The position numbers and the translations under genes are program-made. A stretch of 41,532 nt of DNA from Candidatus Acetothermia bacterium (GTDB lineage Bacteria > Bipolaricaulota > Bipolaricaulia > RBG-16-55-9 > DRXL01): the NCBI GenBank assembly GCA_022683945.1, contig JAJHSH010000036.1, positions 1 to 41,532 on the forward strand. Direction: 5' to 3'. The notes below the pieces were generated by a model. That model was not told the DNA's origin and ran no database searches. It saw only the letters and a list, made by a program, of their open reading frames with translations. Below, piece by piece: positions 30,517 through 38,354 of the stretch. Numbering within the stretch: position 1 is the stretch's first letter; every line of letters starts with the position of its first letter.

Positions 30517-31815
30517 CTAGGGCGTCAGTCGCGTCCGATCTCTGGGGAAGAAGCTCGCCTCGCGCACGTTCGAGAGATTCAATAATTGCATCGTCAGGCG
30601 CTCAGCTCCGATAGCAAAGCCCCCATGCGGCGGCATCCCGCTCTTGAAGATCTCCAAATAGAACTCAAAATTGGCCGGATCGAGTCCGCGACCCTTGATG
30701 TTCTCTGCCAACATCTCATACTGATGAATCCTCTGGCCCCCCGTAGTGATCTCCAGCCCTTTATAGAGCAGATCGAAGCTGCGCGTCAGCCTAGGGTTCT
30801 CCGTATCGGGCATGGCGTACATCGGGCGCTTCTCTCGGGGATAGTGCGTGACAAAGAGCAGCTCGCAGCCCAGCTCTTCTTGCGCGTAACGACAGAGCAG
30901 TCTTTCGGATTCTGGGTCGAGATCCCCGGTGATCTCTTTCTGAAATCGTTCGCGCAAGAGCGCCTGAGCTTCGGCGAGCTTGATCTGCGGGATCTTCTCG
31001 GGAACTTGCGGCACCGTAGTCGCGTAGAGCGCCAGCTCCTTCGCGCAATTTTGTGCCACTCCGGAAAAGATCCGTCGCAGCAACTGCGCCTCGAGCGCCA
31101 AGAGATCTTGTTCGCTCTCGATGAACCCCATCTCAACATCTAGACTGATATACTCGTTGAGATGTCTGGTGGTGCTATGCGGCTCGGCGCGATAGACCGG
31201 GCCGACCTCAAAAACGCGCTCGAACCCCGCGCCGACGAGCATCTGTTTATAAAACTGCGGGCTTTGAGCCAGATAAGCTGTCCTCTCAAAGTACTGCACA
31301 GGGAAGAGCTCTGTGCCGCCCTCGGTGCCCGAAGCGACGATCTTGGGCGTGTGTATCTCTTGAAAGTTTTCGTTGCGCAAGTATGTTCTAAATCCGTGCA
31401 AGATCTCGGCTTGCACCCTGAAGATCGCGCCGATCTCCGGGTGTCTCAAACCAAGAACACGGTGCTCCAGCAGCGTCTCCAAGCGGGCGTTGAGCGCCGC
31501 ACGCGGACGGTTGATCTGAATGGGCAACGTCTCCAGCGGCGTGCTGAGAATTTTGAGGTCGCTGATGAGCACCTCACAGCCGTTGGGGGCGCGCTCGTCC
31601 CGACGCACATAGCCCACCAGCTCTATCACGGATTCTTCGCGAAGCTGTTGGGCTAAGTCCGCGCGATCATAGAGCACGGCTTGGGCGGTTCCGGAGCGGT
31701 CACGTAGAACCAAAAAACAGAGTTTGCCGATGGGTCTTAAGTTATAGACCCAACCCTGTAAGAAGACCTTTTCGTTGAGCTTTTGTGATACCTCGGCAGC
31801 CAGTGTTCGGGTCAT
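30517..31815 (-). CDS. aspS: Aspartyl-tRNA synthetase, archaeal type
   Basis: A class IIb aminoacyl-tRNA synthetase of 432 residues. The OB-fold anticodon domain (FLQGWVYNLRPIGKLCFLVLRDR, residues 18-40) is followed by motif 2 (YRAEPHSTTRHLNEY) and motif 3 (GGFAIGAERLTMQLL). It lacks the large GAD insert of bacterial AspRS, so it belongs to the archaeal/AspRS2 group. Such enzymes are often non-discriminating and also charge tRNA-Asn for GatCAB; Tyr24 stands where His or Trp helps to set this specificity, so the choice is open. AsnRS was considered but the body fits AspRS better. Confidence 0.85.
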   Translation of the reverse strand: MTRTLAAEVSQKLNEKVFLQGWVYNLRPIGKLCFLVLRDRSGTAQAVLYDRADLAQQLREESVIELVGYVRRDERAPNGCEVLISDLKILSTPLETLPIQINRPRAALNARLETLLEHRVLGLRHPEIGAIFRVQAEILHGFRTYLRNENFQEIHTPKIVASGTEGGTELFPVQYFERTAYLAQSPQFYKQMLVGAGFERVFEVGPVYRAEPHSTTRHLNEYISLDVEMGFIESEQDLLALEAQLLRRIFSGVAQNCAKELALYATTVPQVPEKIPQIKLAEAQALLRERFQKEITGDLDPESERLLCRYAQEELGCELLFVTHYPREKRPMYAMPDTENPRLTRSFDLLYKGLEITTGGQRIHQYEMLAENIKGRGLDPANFEFYLEIFKSGMPPHGGFAIGAERLTMQLLNLSNVREASFFPRDRTRLTP

Positions 31816-31823
31816 ACCATCCC

Positions 31824-31852
31824 TTTATAGCGAGCCGGCGCAAGACTGTCAA
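31824..31852 (-). promoter_or_regulatory. aspS promoter, placed for a near-leaderless mRNA
   Basis: On the minus strand TTGACA (31852-31847), 17 bp, TATAAA (31829-31824). Only eight bases lie between the -10 and the ATG at 31815. It is divergent from the tRNA-Ile promoter, whose -35 starts 12 bp away. Confidence 0.75.
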
Positions 31853-31863
31853 AGACGGAGAGG

Positions 31864-31892
31864 TTGACAGAAGCGACTCAAGCAGCTAAGAT
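31864..31892 (+). promoter_or_regulatory. tRNA-Ile promoter
   Basis: TTGACA (31864-31869), 17 bp, TAAGAT (31887-31892). The predicted start is about six bases before the tRNA. Confidence 0.8.
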
Positions 31893-31904
31893 AATTTTAT
31901 CTGT

Positions 31905-31979
31905 GGGTCTATAGCTCAGTGGTAGAGCGCGCGCCTGATAAGCGCGAGGCCGGAAGTTCAATTCTTCCTAGACCCACCA
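31905..31979 (+). tRNA. tRNA-Ile (GAT)
   Basis: A 75-nt cloverleaf with CCA encoded, acceptor GGGTCTA/TAGACCC and anticodon loop CTGATAA. The next gene starts 21 nt after the CCA on the same strand, without a terminator or promoter between. Confidence 0.95.
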
Positions 31980-32000
31980 GCGCGGGGCACTTCTGATGAG

Positions 32001-32843
32001 ATGAAGCTGATCTGGCATCCACACTGCTTGGAGTACGGCGCACCCGGACATCCCGAAAGCCCCGAACGGCTTGTTTGCGCCCACGCCTTCTTGAGTGATC
32101 CCCAGCTCGGCCACGAGTTCGTCCCTGCTGAACCCATCACTGAAAAAGAGCTGTTGCTCGTCCACACGCCCAGACACATCGAAGACGTGAAGAAGCTGCG
32201 CTTCTATGACGCTGACTCGCCCAGATACCCCGGTATCTTTGAGTATGCCGCGCTCTCCGCGGGGGCAGCCGTGCAAGCGATGAAGCTGCAGGGCTTTGCG
32301 CTGATGCGTCCGCCGGGGCATCATGCCTCAAGAGAGCGCGTCGCCGGGTTCTGCTATTTTAATAATACCGCGATCGCCGTCAGGGCTTCGGGGAAAAAGA
32401 CACTTCTGGTCGACATAGACGGCCATCACGGCGACGGCACCCAAGCTGTTTTTCTGGGCGATCCGCAAGTGATCTATATCTCGCTGCACAGCTTCCCCAA
32501 CTATCCGGGCACGGGGCTGCGCTCCGAGCAGAACTGCTACAATTACCCGCTACCCTTCAATTGTGGAGACGCCGTCTATTTGAAGACGCTCGATGAGGCG
32601 CTGGCATCTATTGATCTGACGGGGATCGAGCAGCTCGCCATCTCGGCGGGATTTGATACTTACTACAAAGACCCGTTGGCGTCGCTGGGGTTGACACCAG
32701 AGGGCTATGACAGAATCGGAGAGCGCCTGGGAGGCTTAGGGTTACCCGTCTTCGGGGTGCTGGAGGGCGGTTATCACGCTGAAGACTTGGGGAAGAACAT
32801 TCACGCGTTCTTGAGCGGGCTATCAAGAAGAGATAAGAAATAA
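32001..32843 (+). CDS. Histone deacetylase family protein (AcuC/acetylpolyamine type)
   Basis: A zinc-dependent amidohydrolase of the arginase-deacetylase fold, 280 residues. Active-site His107-His108 (RPPGHHAS), zinc ligands Asp140 and His142 (VDIDGHHGDGTQ) and Asp219 (SAGFD), and the transition-state Tyr258 (EGGYH) are all present. Bacterial members deacetylate acetyl-lysine (AcuC acting on acetyl-CoA synthetase) or acetylpolyamines. The acyl-CoA synthetase 6 kb away keeps the target lysine, a possible but unproven partner. ATG 32001 has no good ribosome site and follows tRNA-Ile by 21 nt. Confidence 0.92.
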   Translation: MKLIWHPHCLEYGAPGHPESPERLVCAHAFLSDPQLGHEFVPAEPITEKELLLVHTPRHIEDVKKLRFYDADSPRYPGIFEYAALSAGAAVQAMKLQGFALMRPPGHHASRERVAGFCYFNNTAIAVRASGKKTLLVDIDGHHGDGTQAVFLGDPQVIYISLHSFPNYPGTGLRSEQNCYNYPLPFNCGDAVYLKTLDEALASIDLTGIEQLAISAGFDTYYKDPLASLGLTPEGYDRIGERLGGLGLPVFGVLEGGYHAEDLGKNIHAFLSGLSRRDKK

Positions 32844-32848
32844 AAGAG

Positions 32849-32920
32849 AGCGGGCGACGGGATTCGAACCCGCGACACCTGGCTTGGGAAGCCAGTACTC
32901 TACCGCTGAGCTACGCCCGC
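32849..32920 (-). tRNA. tRNA-Gly (CCC)
   Basis: A 72-nt cloverleaf with acceptor GCGGGCG/CGCCCGC and discriminator U, as in glycine tRNAs. The anticodon loop is TTCCCAA. No CCA is encoded; CTC follows on the minus strand. Confidence 0.93.
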
Positions 32921-32929
32921 GTCTTTATT

Positions 32930-32959
32930 AGTATAGCACTCCGCAAGCTTGCTTGTCAA
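32930..32959 (-). promoter_or_regulatory. tRNA-Gly promoter
   Basis: On the minus strand TTGACA (32959-32954), 18 bp, TATACT (32935-32930). Its -35 overlaps the -35 of the divergent thiI promoter, so the two compete for polymerase. Confidence 0.75.
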
Positions 32960-32977
32960 TAGGACTCTGTTTAGAAT
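32949..32977 (+). promoter_or_regulatory. thiI promoter, placed for a leaderless mRNA
   Basis: TTGCTT (32949-32954), 17 bp, TAGAAT (32972-32977), then six bases and the ATG at 32984, the same spacing as at yebC and higB. Confidence 0.6.
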
Positions 32978-32983
32978 GAAACG

Positions 32984-34471
32984 ATGCTGATTTTAATTCG
33001 CTTCTCAGGAGAGATCACCACCAAAGCCCGCGAGACCCGCACGCGCTTTGTGCAGCGCCTCGCCCAGAATATCACCGCGGCGCTCCAAGATGCAAAAATC
33101 TCTTTTGAGCTGCGTCAAGAGTGGAGTCGCTTCTTTCTCAAAACCGACGCGCCGCAGGCTCTGGAGATTCTCGCGCGCGTCTTTGGGGTTCACTCGCTCT
33201 CGATCGTCGAGCAGAGAAACGCCCATACTTTGGAAGAGATCGTAGAAGCGGGACGCGCTCTGGCTCGCGATGTCGTCTCTGGGAGACGCTTTGCTGTGCG
33301 CGCCCAGCGCACGGGGAAGACTTCTTATACGTCGCTCGATGTCGAGCGCGCCCTCGGCGCGGCCTTACGCCCCTACGCTCAAAGAGTTGACCTCACCTAC
33401 CCTGAAGTGACCGTTCACGTCGAAATTCGCGACGGGACTGTCTATTTTTTCACTGAAAAGACTCTTGGCCCCGGCGGACTTTCCATCGGAGCCAGCGGCC
33501 GTGCCCTCGCCCTGATCTCCGGAGGCTTTGACTCAGCGGTCGCTTCGTGGCTCATGCTCAAGCGCGGCGTCGCTTTGGATTATCTCTTTTGTAATCTGGG
33601 AGGGACGCTGCATGAACAGGGCGTGCTCAAAGTCTCTAAGAGACTCGTCCGTCACTGGAGCTATGGAGATCAGCCACGGCTGTATGCACTGGACTTTCAG
33701 CCCCTCGTGCGCGAACTGCAAGCGAAGACGCATAAACGCTATTGGCAACTGCTCTTGAAACGCCTGATGTATCGCGCGGCCGAGCGCCTCTCTGTAAAGC
33801 TCCGACGTATAGGGATCGTTACAGGGGAGGCTATCGGACAGGTCTCTTCCCAAACTCTGCGCAATCTCGCCGTGCTTTCGCAAGCTGTACGCGCTCCTCT
33901 CTGGCGTCCGCTCTTGAGCTTTAACAAAGACGAGATCATCGCGCTGGCGCGCCGCATCGGCACCTATGAGATCTCTGCTACGGTCGAAGAGTACTGCGCT
34001 CTTCTCCCCAAGCGACCGGCGACGGGGGCGTCTCTTCGCGTGCTGCTGGCCGAAGAAGAACAGCTCGATCTCACTCTGCTGGATCGCGCTCTGGACGAAC
34101 ACAGAGTCTATGACGTGCGCAACGTAGATCCGGACAGCCTCTCTATCACAGAGATCGAAATCGCAGAGATCCCCGAAGGAGCTGTCGTGATAGACTTGCG
34201 TTCTCCATCGGCTTATCAGACTTGGCACTATCCGGGCGCGCTCTATATGGATTTTTTTCAGGCTCTGCAAGATTTTACGAAGCTCGACCGAGCACCGCTC
34301 TATGTGCTCTACTGTGAGCTTGGCTTGAAGAGCGCGCACTTGGCTGAAGAGATGAGGGCGGCAGGCTATCGCGCGTTTCACTTCAAAGGGGCATTACAGA
34401 ACCTGATGAAGTATGCATTGGAGAACGATCTGCTGCCCCCGGAGCTGCTGCCACCCTCGGCGTGGCACTAG
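32984..34471 (+). CDS. thiI: tRNA 4-thiouridine synthetase ThiI with rhodanese domain
   Basis: Transfers sulfur to U8 of tRNA, and in some bacteria to ThiS for thiamine synthesis; 495 residues in the long form. After the ferredoxin-like and THUMP domains (about residues 1-165) comes the PP-loop SGGFDS (179-184), which adenylates the tRNA. The C-terminal rhodanese domain has the persulfide Cys444 (LYCELGLKS). The partner Cys338 (EEYCALLPKRP), which forms a disulfide during turnover in E. coli, is also present. So it carries its own sulfur relay. The stop shares the bases CTAG with the stop of the convergent pgk gene. Confidence 0.95.
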   Translation: MLILIRFSGEITTKARETRTRFVQRLAQNITAALQDAKISFELRQEWSRFFLKTDAPQALEILARVFGVHSLSIVEQRNAHTLEEIVEAGRALARDVVSGRRFAVRAQRTGKTSYTSLDVERALGAALRPYAQRVDLTYPEVTVHVEIRDGTVYFFTEKTLGPGGLSIGASGRALALISGGFDSAVASWLMLKRGVALDYLFCNLGGTLHEQGVLKVSKRLVRHWSYGDQPRLYALDFQPLVRELQAKTHKRYWQLLLKRLMYRAAERLSVKLRRIGIVTGEAIGQVSSQTLRNLAVLSQAVRAPLWRPLLSFNKDEIIALARRIGTYEISATVEEYCALLPKRPATGASLRVLLAEEEQLDLTLLDRALDEHRVYDVRNVDPDSLSITEIEIAEIPEGAVVIDLRSPSAYQTWHYPGALYMDFFQALQDFTKLDRAPLYVLYCELGLKSAHLAEEMRAAGYRAFHFKGALQNLMKYALENDLLPPELLPPSAWH

Positions 34472-35664
34472 TCGGGCAGGCGCAAGATCTCAATGGGGGG
34501 AAGCTTGCGTCCCCCTAAGAACTCAAGAGTAGCTCCTCCACCGGTGGAGCAGTAAATATTCTGAGCAGAAGCACACTCGCTCTGTCGTAATGCCGCTGCT
34601 GTGTCCCCTCCACCGATGACTGCAAAACCCCCCGATGCAGCAACCGCGCGGGCGACTTCGCGCGTGCCGCGATCAAACGGAGGCTGCTCGAAACGCCCGA
34701 GCGGCCCCGCCCAGACGATTGTCTTCGCGTCTCTTATCTGATCTTGAAAGGTCTTTATGGTCTGTGGGCCGATGTCCCAGCCTTGCCAGCCGTCGGGGAT
34801 CGCATCGGCGCGGGAGACGGCCCATTGCAGATTCGCTGTGGCCTCTTGCGCGATCTGAACATCCTGGGGGAGAAAGACTCGAACGCTGCGTTCACGCGCC
34901 GCGGCGAGAAAGAGCCGGGCCTCGTCCAGTAACTGTTCGTCCACTAACGAGCTTCCCACAGAAGCGCCTTGAGCTTTGAGCAGCGTAAAAGCGATACAGC
35001 CGCCCAGAAGAAACGCATCAGCCTTAGCGACCAAATCTTTTAGTACGCCGATCTTATCGGCGAGTTTCGCGCCGCCGACAATGACGACAAACGGGCGAGC
35101 GGGATGCTCTCTCACACGCTGGAGCATAGTTATCTCTTGTTCCAGCAAGAGCCCCGCGGCTGAGGGCAAGAGACGCGCTACACCGTAGGTGCTGGCGTGC
35201 GCGCGATGGGCAGTCCCGAAAGCGTCGTTCACATAACAATCGCCGAGTCCGGCTAGTTTTTGAGCGAATTGTTCGTTGTTGGCCTCTTCTTCTGAGTGAA
35301 AACGCACGTTTTCCAAGAGCACGATCTCGCCCGGCTTCATCTGGGCGATGAATGCTTCGACGCGGGGGCCAACGCAATCGTCGAGCTTGTGCACTCTAAT
35401 ATTTAACAGTTCGCCGAGGCGATGCGCGGCGGGATCGAGGCGCAGTTCAGTTAGGGGTTTTCCCTTGGGGCGTCCCAAGTGACTGAGCAAAATAATCTTG
35501 GTCCGATGCTGGAGAAGATATTTAAGAGTGGGCAGGCTTTCGCGCAAGCGGCTGTCATCGAGCAGATGACCATCTCTGAGAGGGAGATTATAGTCCACGC
35601 GGACGAGGACGCGTCTCCCTTCTCTTATTGGCAGATCGCTCAGGCGTCGGAGCAAGAGCCCCAT
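34468..35664 (-). CDS. pgk: Phosphoglycerate kinase
   Basis: Glycolytic or gluconeogenic enzyme (1,3-bisphosphoglycerate + ADP to 3-phosphoglycerate + ATP), 398 residues, normal length. Visible family blocks are RVLVRVDYNLPL (residues 18-29), LSHLGRPKG, the basic patch near HRAHASTYG, GGAKLADKIGVLKDL and the nucleotide loop GGGDTAAAL. ATG 35664 is one base from a TATAGT box and has no ribosome site. If that box is the -10, the mRNA would begin inside the codons given here and TTG 35655 would be the start. The gene stands alone, without gap next to it. Confidence 0.94.
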   Translation of the reverse strand: MGLLLRRLSDLPIREGRRVLVRVDYNLPLRDGHLLDDSRLRESLPTLKYLLQHRTKIILLSHLGRPKGKPLTELRLDPAAHRLGELLNIRVHKLDDCVGPRVEAFIAQMKPGEIVLLENVRFHSEEEANNEQFAQKLAGLGDCYVNDAFGTAHRAHASTYGVARLLPSAAGLLLEQEITMLQRVREHPARPFVVIVGGAKLADKIGVLKDLVAKADAFLLGGCIAFTLLKAQGASVGSSLVDEQLLDEARLFLAAARERSVRVFLPQDVQIAQEATANLQWAVSRADAIPDGWQGWDIGPQTIKTFQDQIRDAKTIVWAGPLGRFEQPPFDRGTREVARAVAASGGFAVIGGGDTAAALRQSECASAQNIYCSTGGGATLEFLGGRKLPPIEILRLPD

Positions 35665-35665
35665 G

Positions 35666-35695
35666 ACTATACTATTCGAAAGTTCACGGGTTCAA
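35666..35695 (-). promoter_or_regulatory. Possible pgk promoter
   Basis: On the minus strand TTGAAC (35695-35690), 18 bp, TATAGT (35671-35666), only one base from the annotated ATG. Either the start codon is further in or another promoter is used. Confidence 0.4.
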
Positions 35696-35713
35696 CGCAA
35701 CCCGCGAACCCGT

Positions 35714-36211
35714 CTATTGTGCGAATCTCTTGAACTCGGCCAAGCGCATCTCCGCTTCGACGAAGTTCATAAATTTATCGCGCTTGCCGCCGGGCTCTTC
35801 TTCGCTGGAGGGCATCTCCACCGCGGCGAGCTGAAAGATCTCTTCGGATATATAGATCGGGCTTCCGGTGCGCAGCGCAATGGCAATCGCGTCCGAGGGC
35901 CGAGCGTCAATCTGATGGGACTGCTTCTGGGGGTCGCGCACGTGGAGCGTTGCATAATACGTCGAATCTTGAATGCTGTCAATGACGATCATCTCGAGCT
36001 CCGCGCCGAGCACTTTGAATGTCGCTCGCAGCAGGTCGTGAGTCAACGGTCTGGGGAACTCGCGATTCTGCAAGACGATGGCAATAGCAGTAGCTTCGGG
36101 ATGCCCGATCCAGACGGGGACGACTCTTTCAGACTGCGGCTCTCGCAGAAGCAGCACCGGCATCTGCTGCTGAGGATCCATCACCAAGGCTTTGACCTCG
36201 ACTTCTCGCAT
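35714..36211 (-). CDS. DUF151/bifunctional nuclease family protein
   Basis: A 165-residue soluble protein of the DUF151 (BFN) family; a Thermotoga member was solved structurally and a plant member has DNase/RNase activity. The blocks VPVWIGHPEATAIAI (residues 31-45), PRPLTHDLL and RPSDAIAIALRTGSPIYISEEIF (103-125) are diagnostic. The tail after residue 130 is Glu/Lys-rich. The ribosome site GAGGAGG precedes ATG 36211. Its role in bacteria is not established. Confidence 0.92.
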   Translation of the reverse strand: MREVEVKALVMDPQQQMPVLLLREPQSERVVPVWIGHPEATAIAIVLQNREFPRPLTHDLLRATFKVLGAELEMIVIDSIQDSTYYATLHVRDPQKQSHQIDARPSDAIAIALRTGSPIYISEEIFQLAAVEMPSSEEEPGGKRDKFMNFVEAEMRLAEFKRFAQ

Positions 36212-36261
36212 CGCACGACCTCCTCACTGTGTTATGAATCTACGACCATCCTCCAACCAGC

Positions 36262-36290
36262 ATTATAGCACGACCTACGACCCTCGACAA
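36262..36290 (-). promoter_or_regulatory. Promoter of the DUF151 gene
   Basis: On the minus strand TTGTCG (36290-36285), 17 bp, TATAAT (36267-36262), giving a leader of about 45 nt with a strong ribosome site. Confidence 0.75.
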
Positions 36291-36325
36291 AATGACCGAG
36301 ATAACATTCGGGCCTCCTTCGCGCC

Positions 36326-36355
36326 TTGCTTGCGAAGCGCCTATAGCTATATACT
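36326..36355 (+). promoter_or_regulatory. Probable glmS promoter
   Basis: TTGCTT (36326-36331), 18 bp, TATACT (36350-36355). A second box TATAAA (36355-36360) follows directly. The leader is about 20 nt, too short for a glmS ribozyme. Confidence 0.55.
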
Positions 36356-36379
36356 ATAAATATCGAGGAGGCGGTGCGT

Positions 36380-38212
36380 ATGTGTGGGATCGTCGGCTAT
36401 GTGGGCCATCGTCCGGCGAAAGATCTGTTATTAGAAGCTCTGCAGCGTTTAGAGTATCGCGGCTATGACTCAGCGGGGATTGCGCTCCTAGAGAGTGATA
36501 AGCTCTATGTAGAGAAGAAAGCGGGTAAAGTTCGTGAGCTGGCTGAACGCTTGCGCGATAAGAGCTCCAACGCAACGGTCGGCTTGGGCCACACGCGCTG
36601 GGCCACGCACGGCCCGCCGACCGATACAAACGCCCACCCGCATTCTGACGAAGAGCAAGAGATCGCCGTCATCCACAACGGCATTATAGAAAACTATCTG
36701 CCCTTCAAAGAAGAGCTGCAACGTCGCGGTCATCGTTTCGCCTCCCAGACCGACTCGGAAGTGATCGCTCATCTCATCGAAGAACACTATGACGGCACTA
36801 ACTTATTCGAGGCCGTGCGCGCGGTCGTGCAGCGCCTGCAGGGCGCTTATGCAATCGCCGTGATGGTGCGAGGCAACCCCAATGAAATCGTCGTAGCGCG
36901 CCAGGGCAGCCCGTTGGTCTTGGGGCTGGGCCAGCACGAAACATTCGCGGCTTCGGATATTCCGACGCTCTTGAGCTTCACCCGACAGATGCTGGTGCTC
37001 AACGACGGCGAGATCGCCGTGCTGAGGCGCGATGGCGCGCAACTTTATGACTTTTTCGGACAGAAGATCGAACGCGCTCCCCAACAGATCTATTGGGACG
37101 TCTTGACCGCGCAAAAACAGGGCTATAAGCACTTTATGCTCAAAGAGATCCACGAGCAGCCCCAAGCCGTCGCTCAGACACTCCAAGGGCGCTACGATTT
37201 GGGGCTGGGGCAGATCTCCCTGCCGGAGTTGGAGGCGCTCAGACTGAGACTCCAAGATGCAAAACTGATCTATCTGATTGCGATGGGCACGGCGTATTAT
37301 GCGGGGCTGGCAGCCAAATATCTCTGGCGCGATCTGCTCGATCTGCCTCTGGCCGTCGAGATGGCCTCAGAATTTCGCTACAGCAAGCCGTACATAGACA
37401 GAGAGACGTTAGTGATCGCGATCTCTCAGTCGGGTGAGACAGCCGATACGTTAGGAGCCGTGCGGATGGCGCGCGAGCGCGGCGCGACGGTGCTCTCTAT
37501 TGTCAACGTCGTGGGGGCGACGCTGACCCGCGAGTCGGATGCGACGCTCTATACGCACGCCGGCCCGGAGATCGGCGTGGCCTCGACAAAAGCGTTCTTG
37601 GCACAATTAGCCGCGCTCGATCTTTTAGGGCTTTATATCGCCCAAGTGCGCGGAAAGCTCTCGCCATCTCAGACCAAAGAAGCGCTGAGTTCGTTGGTCC
37701 AAGCTCCAGTATTGATCGAGAAGCTCTTGCAGCAAGAGCCACAGATCGCGCAGCTCTCGCAGATCTTCTATCAGAAGGAGCACTTTCTCTTCTTAGGGCG
37801 CGATCTGCTTTACCCCATGGCGCTCGAGGGAGCGCTCAAACTCAAAGAGATCTCTTACATTCACGCCGAGGGCTATGCCGCTGGGGAATTAAAGCACGGC
37901 CCCATCGCGCTGATAGACCCCGATATGCCCACGATCGTACTCGTCACAAAGAACAGCGTCTACGAGAAAGTTTTGGCGAATATGCAAGAAGTTCGGGCGC
38001 GGCGCGGGGTGGTGATCGCCGTGACCGACGAAGTCCATCGCGAATTGGAGCATCTGGCGGACTTTATCATCGAAGTCCCGGCGACGGCGCGTTGGGTGAC
38101 GCCGTTGCTCTTCGCGGTTCCGTTGCAGCTCTTTGCTTATCATATTGCTGATTTGCGGGGCACAGACGTAGATCAGCCGAGAAACTTGGCGAAAAGCGTC
38201 ACGGTAGAGTGA
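36380..38212 (+). CDS. glmS: Glutamine-fructose-6-phosphate aminotransferase
   Basis: Makes glucosamine-6-phosphate from fructose-6-phosphate and glutamine, the first step to UDP-GlcNAc; 610 residues. The start must be ATG 36380, since the next codon is Cys, which becomes the N-terminal nucleophile of the class II glutaminase (CGIVGYVG). HTRWATHG and HNGIIENY follow in that domain. Two SIS sugar-isomerase domains make up the rest (SQSGETADTLGA, SYIHAEGYAAGELKHGPIAL). It ends DQPRNLAKSVTVE, the conserved C-terminal tail. The ribosome site is GAGGAGG. Glutamine from glnA would feed it. Confidence 0.97.
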   Translation: MCGIVGYVGHRPAKDLLLEALQRLEYRGYDSAGIALLESDKLYVEKKAGKVRELAERLRDKSSNATVGLGHTRWATHGPPTDTNAHPHSDEEQEIAVIHNGIIENYLPFKEELQRRGHRFASQTDSEVIAHLIEEHYDGTNLFEAVRAVVQRLQGAYAIAVMVRGNPNEIVVARQGSPLVLGLGQHETFAASDIPTLLSFTRQMLVLNDGEIAVLRRDGAQLYDFFGQKIERAPQQIYWDVLTAQKQGYKHFMLKEIHEQPQAVAQTLQGRYDLGLGQISLPELEALRLRLQDAKLIYLIAMGTAYYAGLAAKYLWRDLLDLPLAVEMASEFRYSKPYIDRETLVIAISQSGETADTLGAVRMARERGATVLSIVNVVGATLTRESDATLYTHAGPEIGVASTKAFLAQLAALDLLGLYIAQVRGKLSPSQTKEALSSLVQAPVLIEKLLQQEPQIAQLSQIFYQKEHFLFLGRDLLYPMALEGALKLKEISYIHAEGYAAGELKHGPIALIDPDMPTIVLVTKNSVYEKVLANMQEVRARRGVVIAVTDEVHRELEHLADFIIEVPATARWVTPLLFAVPLQLFAYHIADLRGTDVDQPRNLAKSVTVE

Positions 38213-38227
38213 GAAGGCAGCGTTATT

Positions 38228-38336
38228 GAGCCCGGCCACTGAAGTGGCGGGCTGACTGTACGAAGCCTGCCTGCGCAGGCTAGTCCCAAAGGGACTTCGT
38301 ATGCCCAGCCCGTGGCTTGAGCCACCGGGCGAACTC
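38228..38336 (+). repeat. Multi-stem structured element, copy 2
   Basis: 109 bp between glmS and the acyl-CoA synthetase gene. Stems: CCACT/AGTGG, AGCCTGC/GCAGGCT, AGTCCC/GGGACT and CCCGTGGC/GCCACCGGG with a bulged C, plus closing arms GAG...CTC. Compared with 29099-29241 each stem changes on both sides, while ACTT(C/T)GTA(A/T)GCCCAGC stays the same. Confidence 0.8.
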
Positions 38337-38354
38337 AGAGAGAAGGAGGATCTC

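Noticed and set aside
36300..36379. A glmS ribozyme or riboswitch before glmS
   Set aside because: The predicted leader is only about 20 nt and holds no structured sequence.
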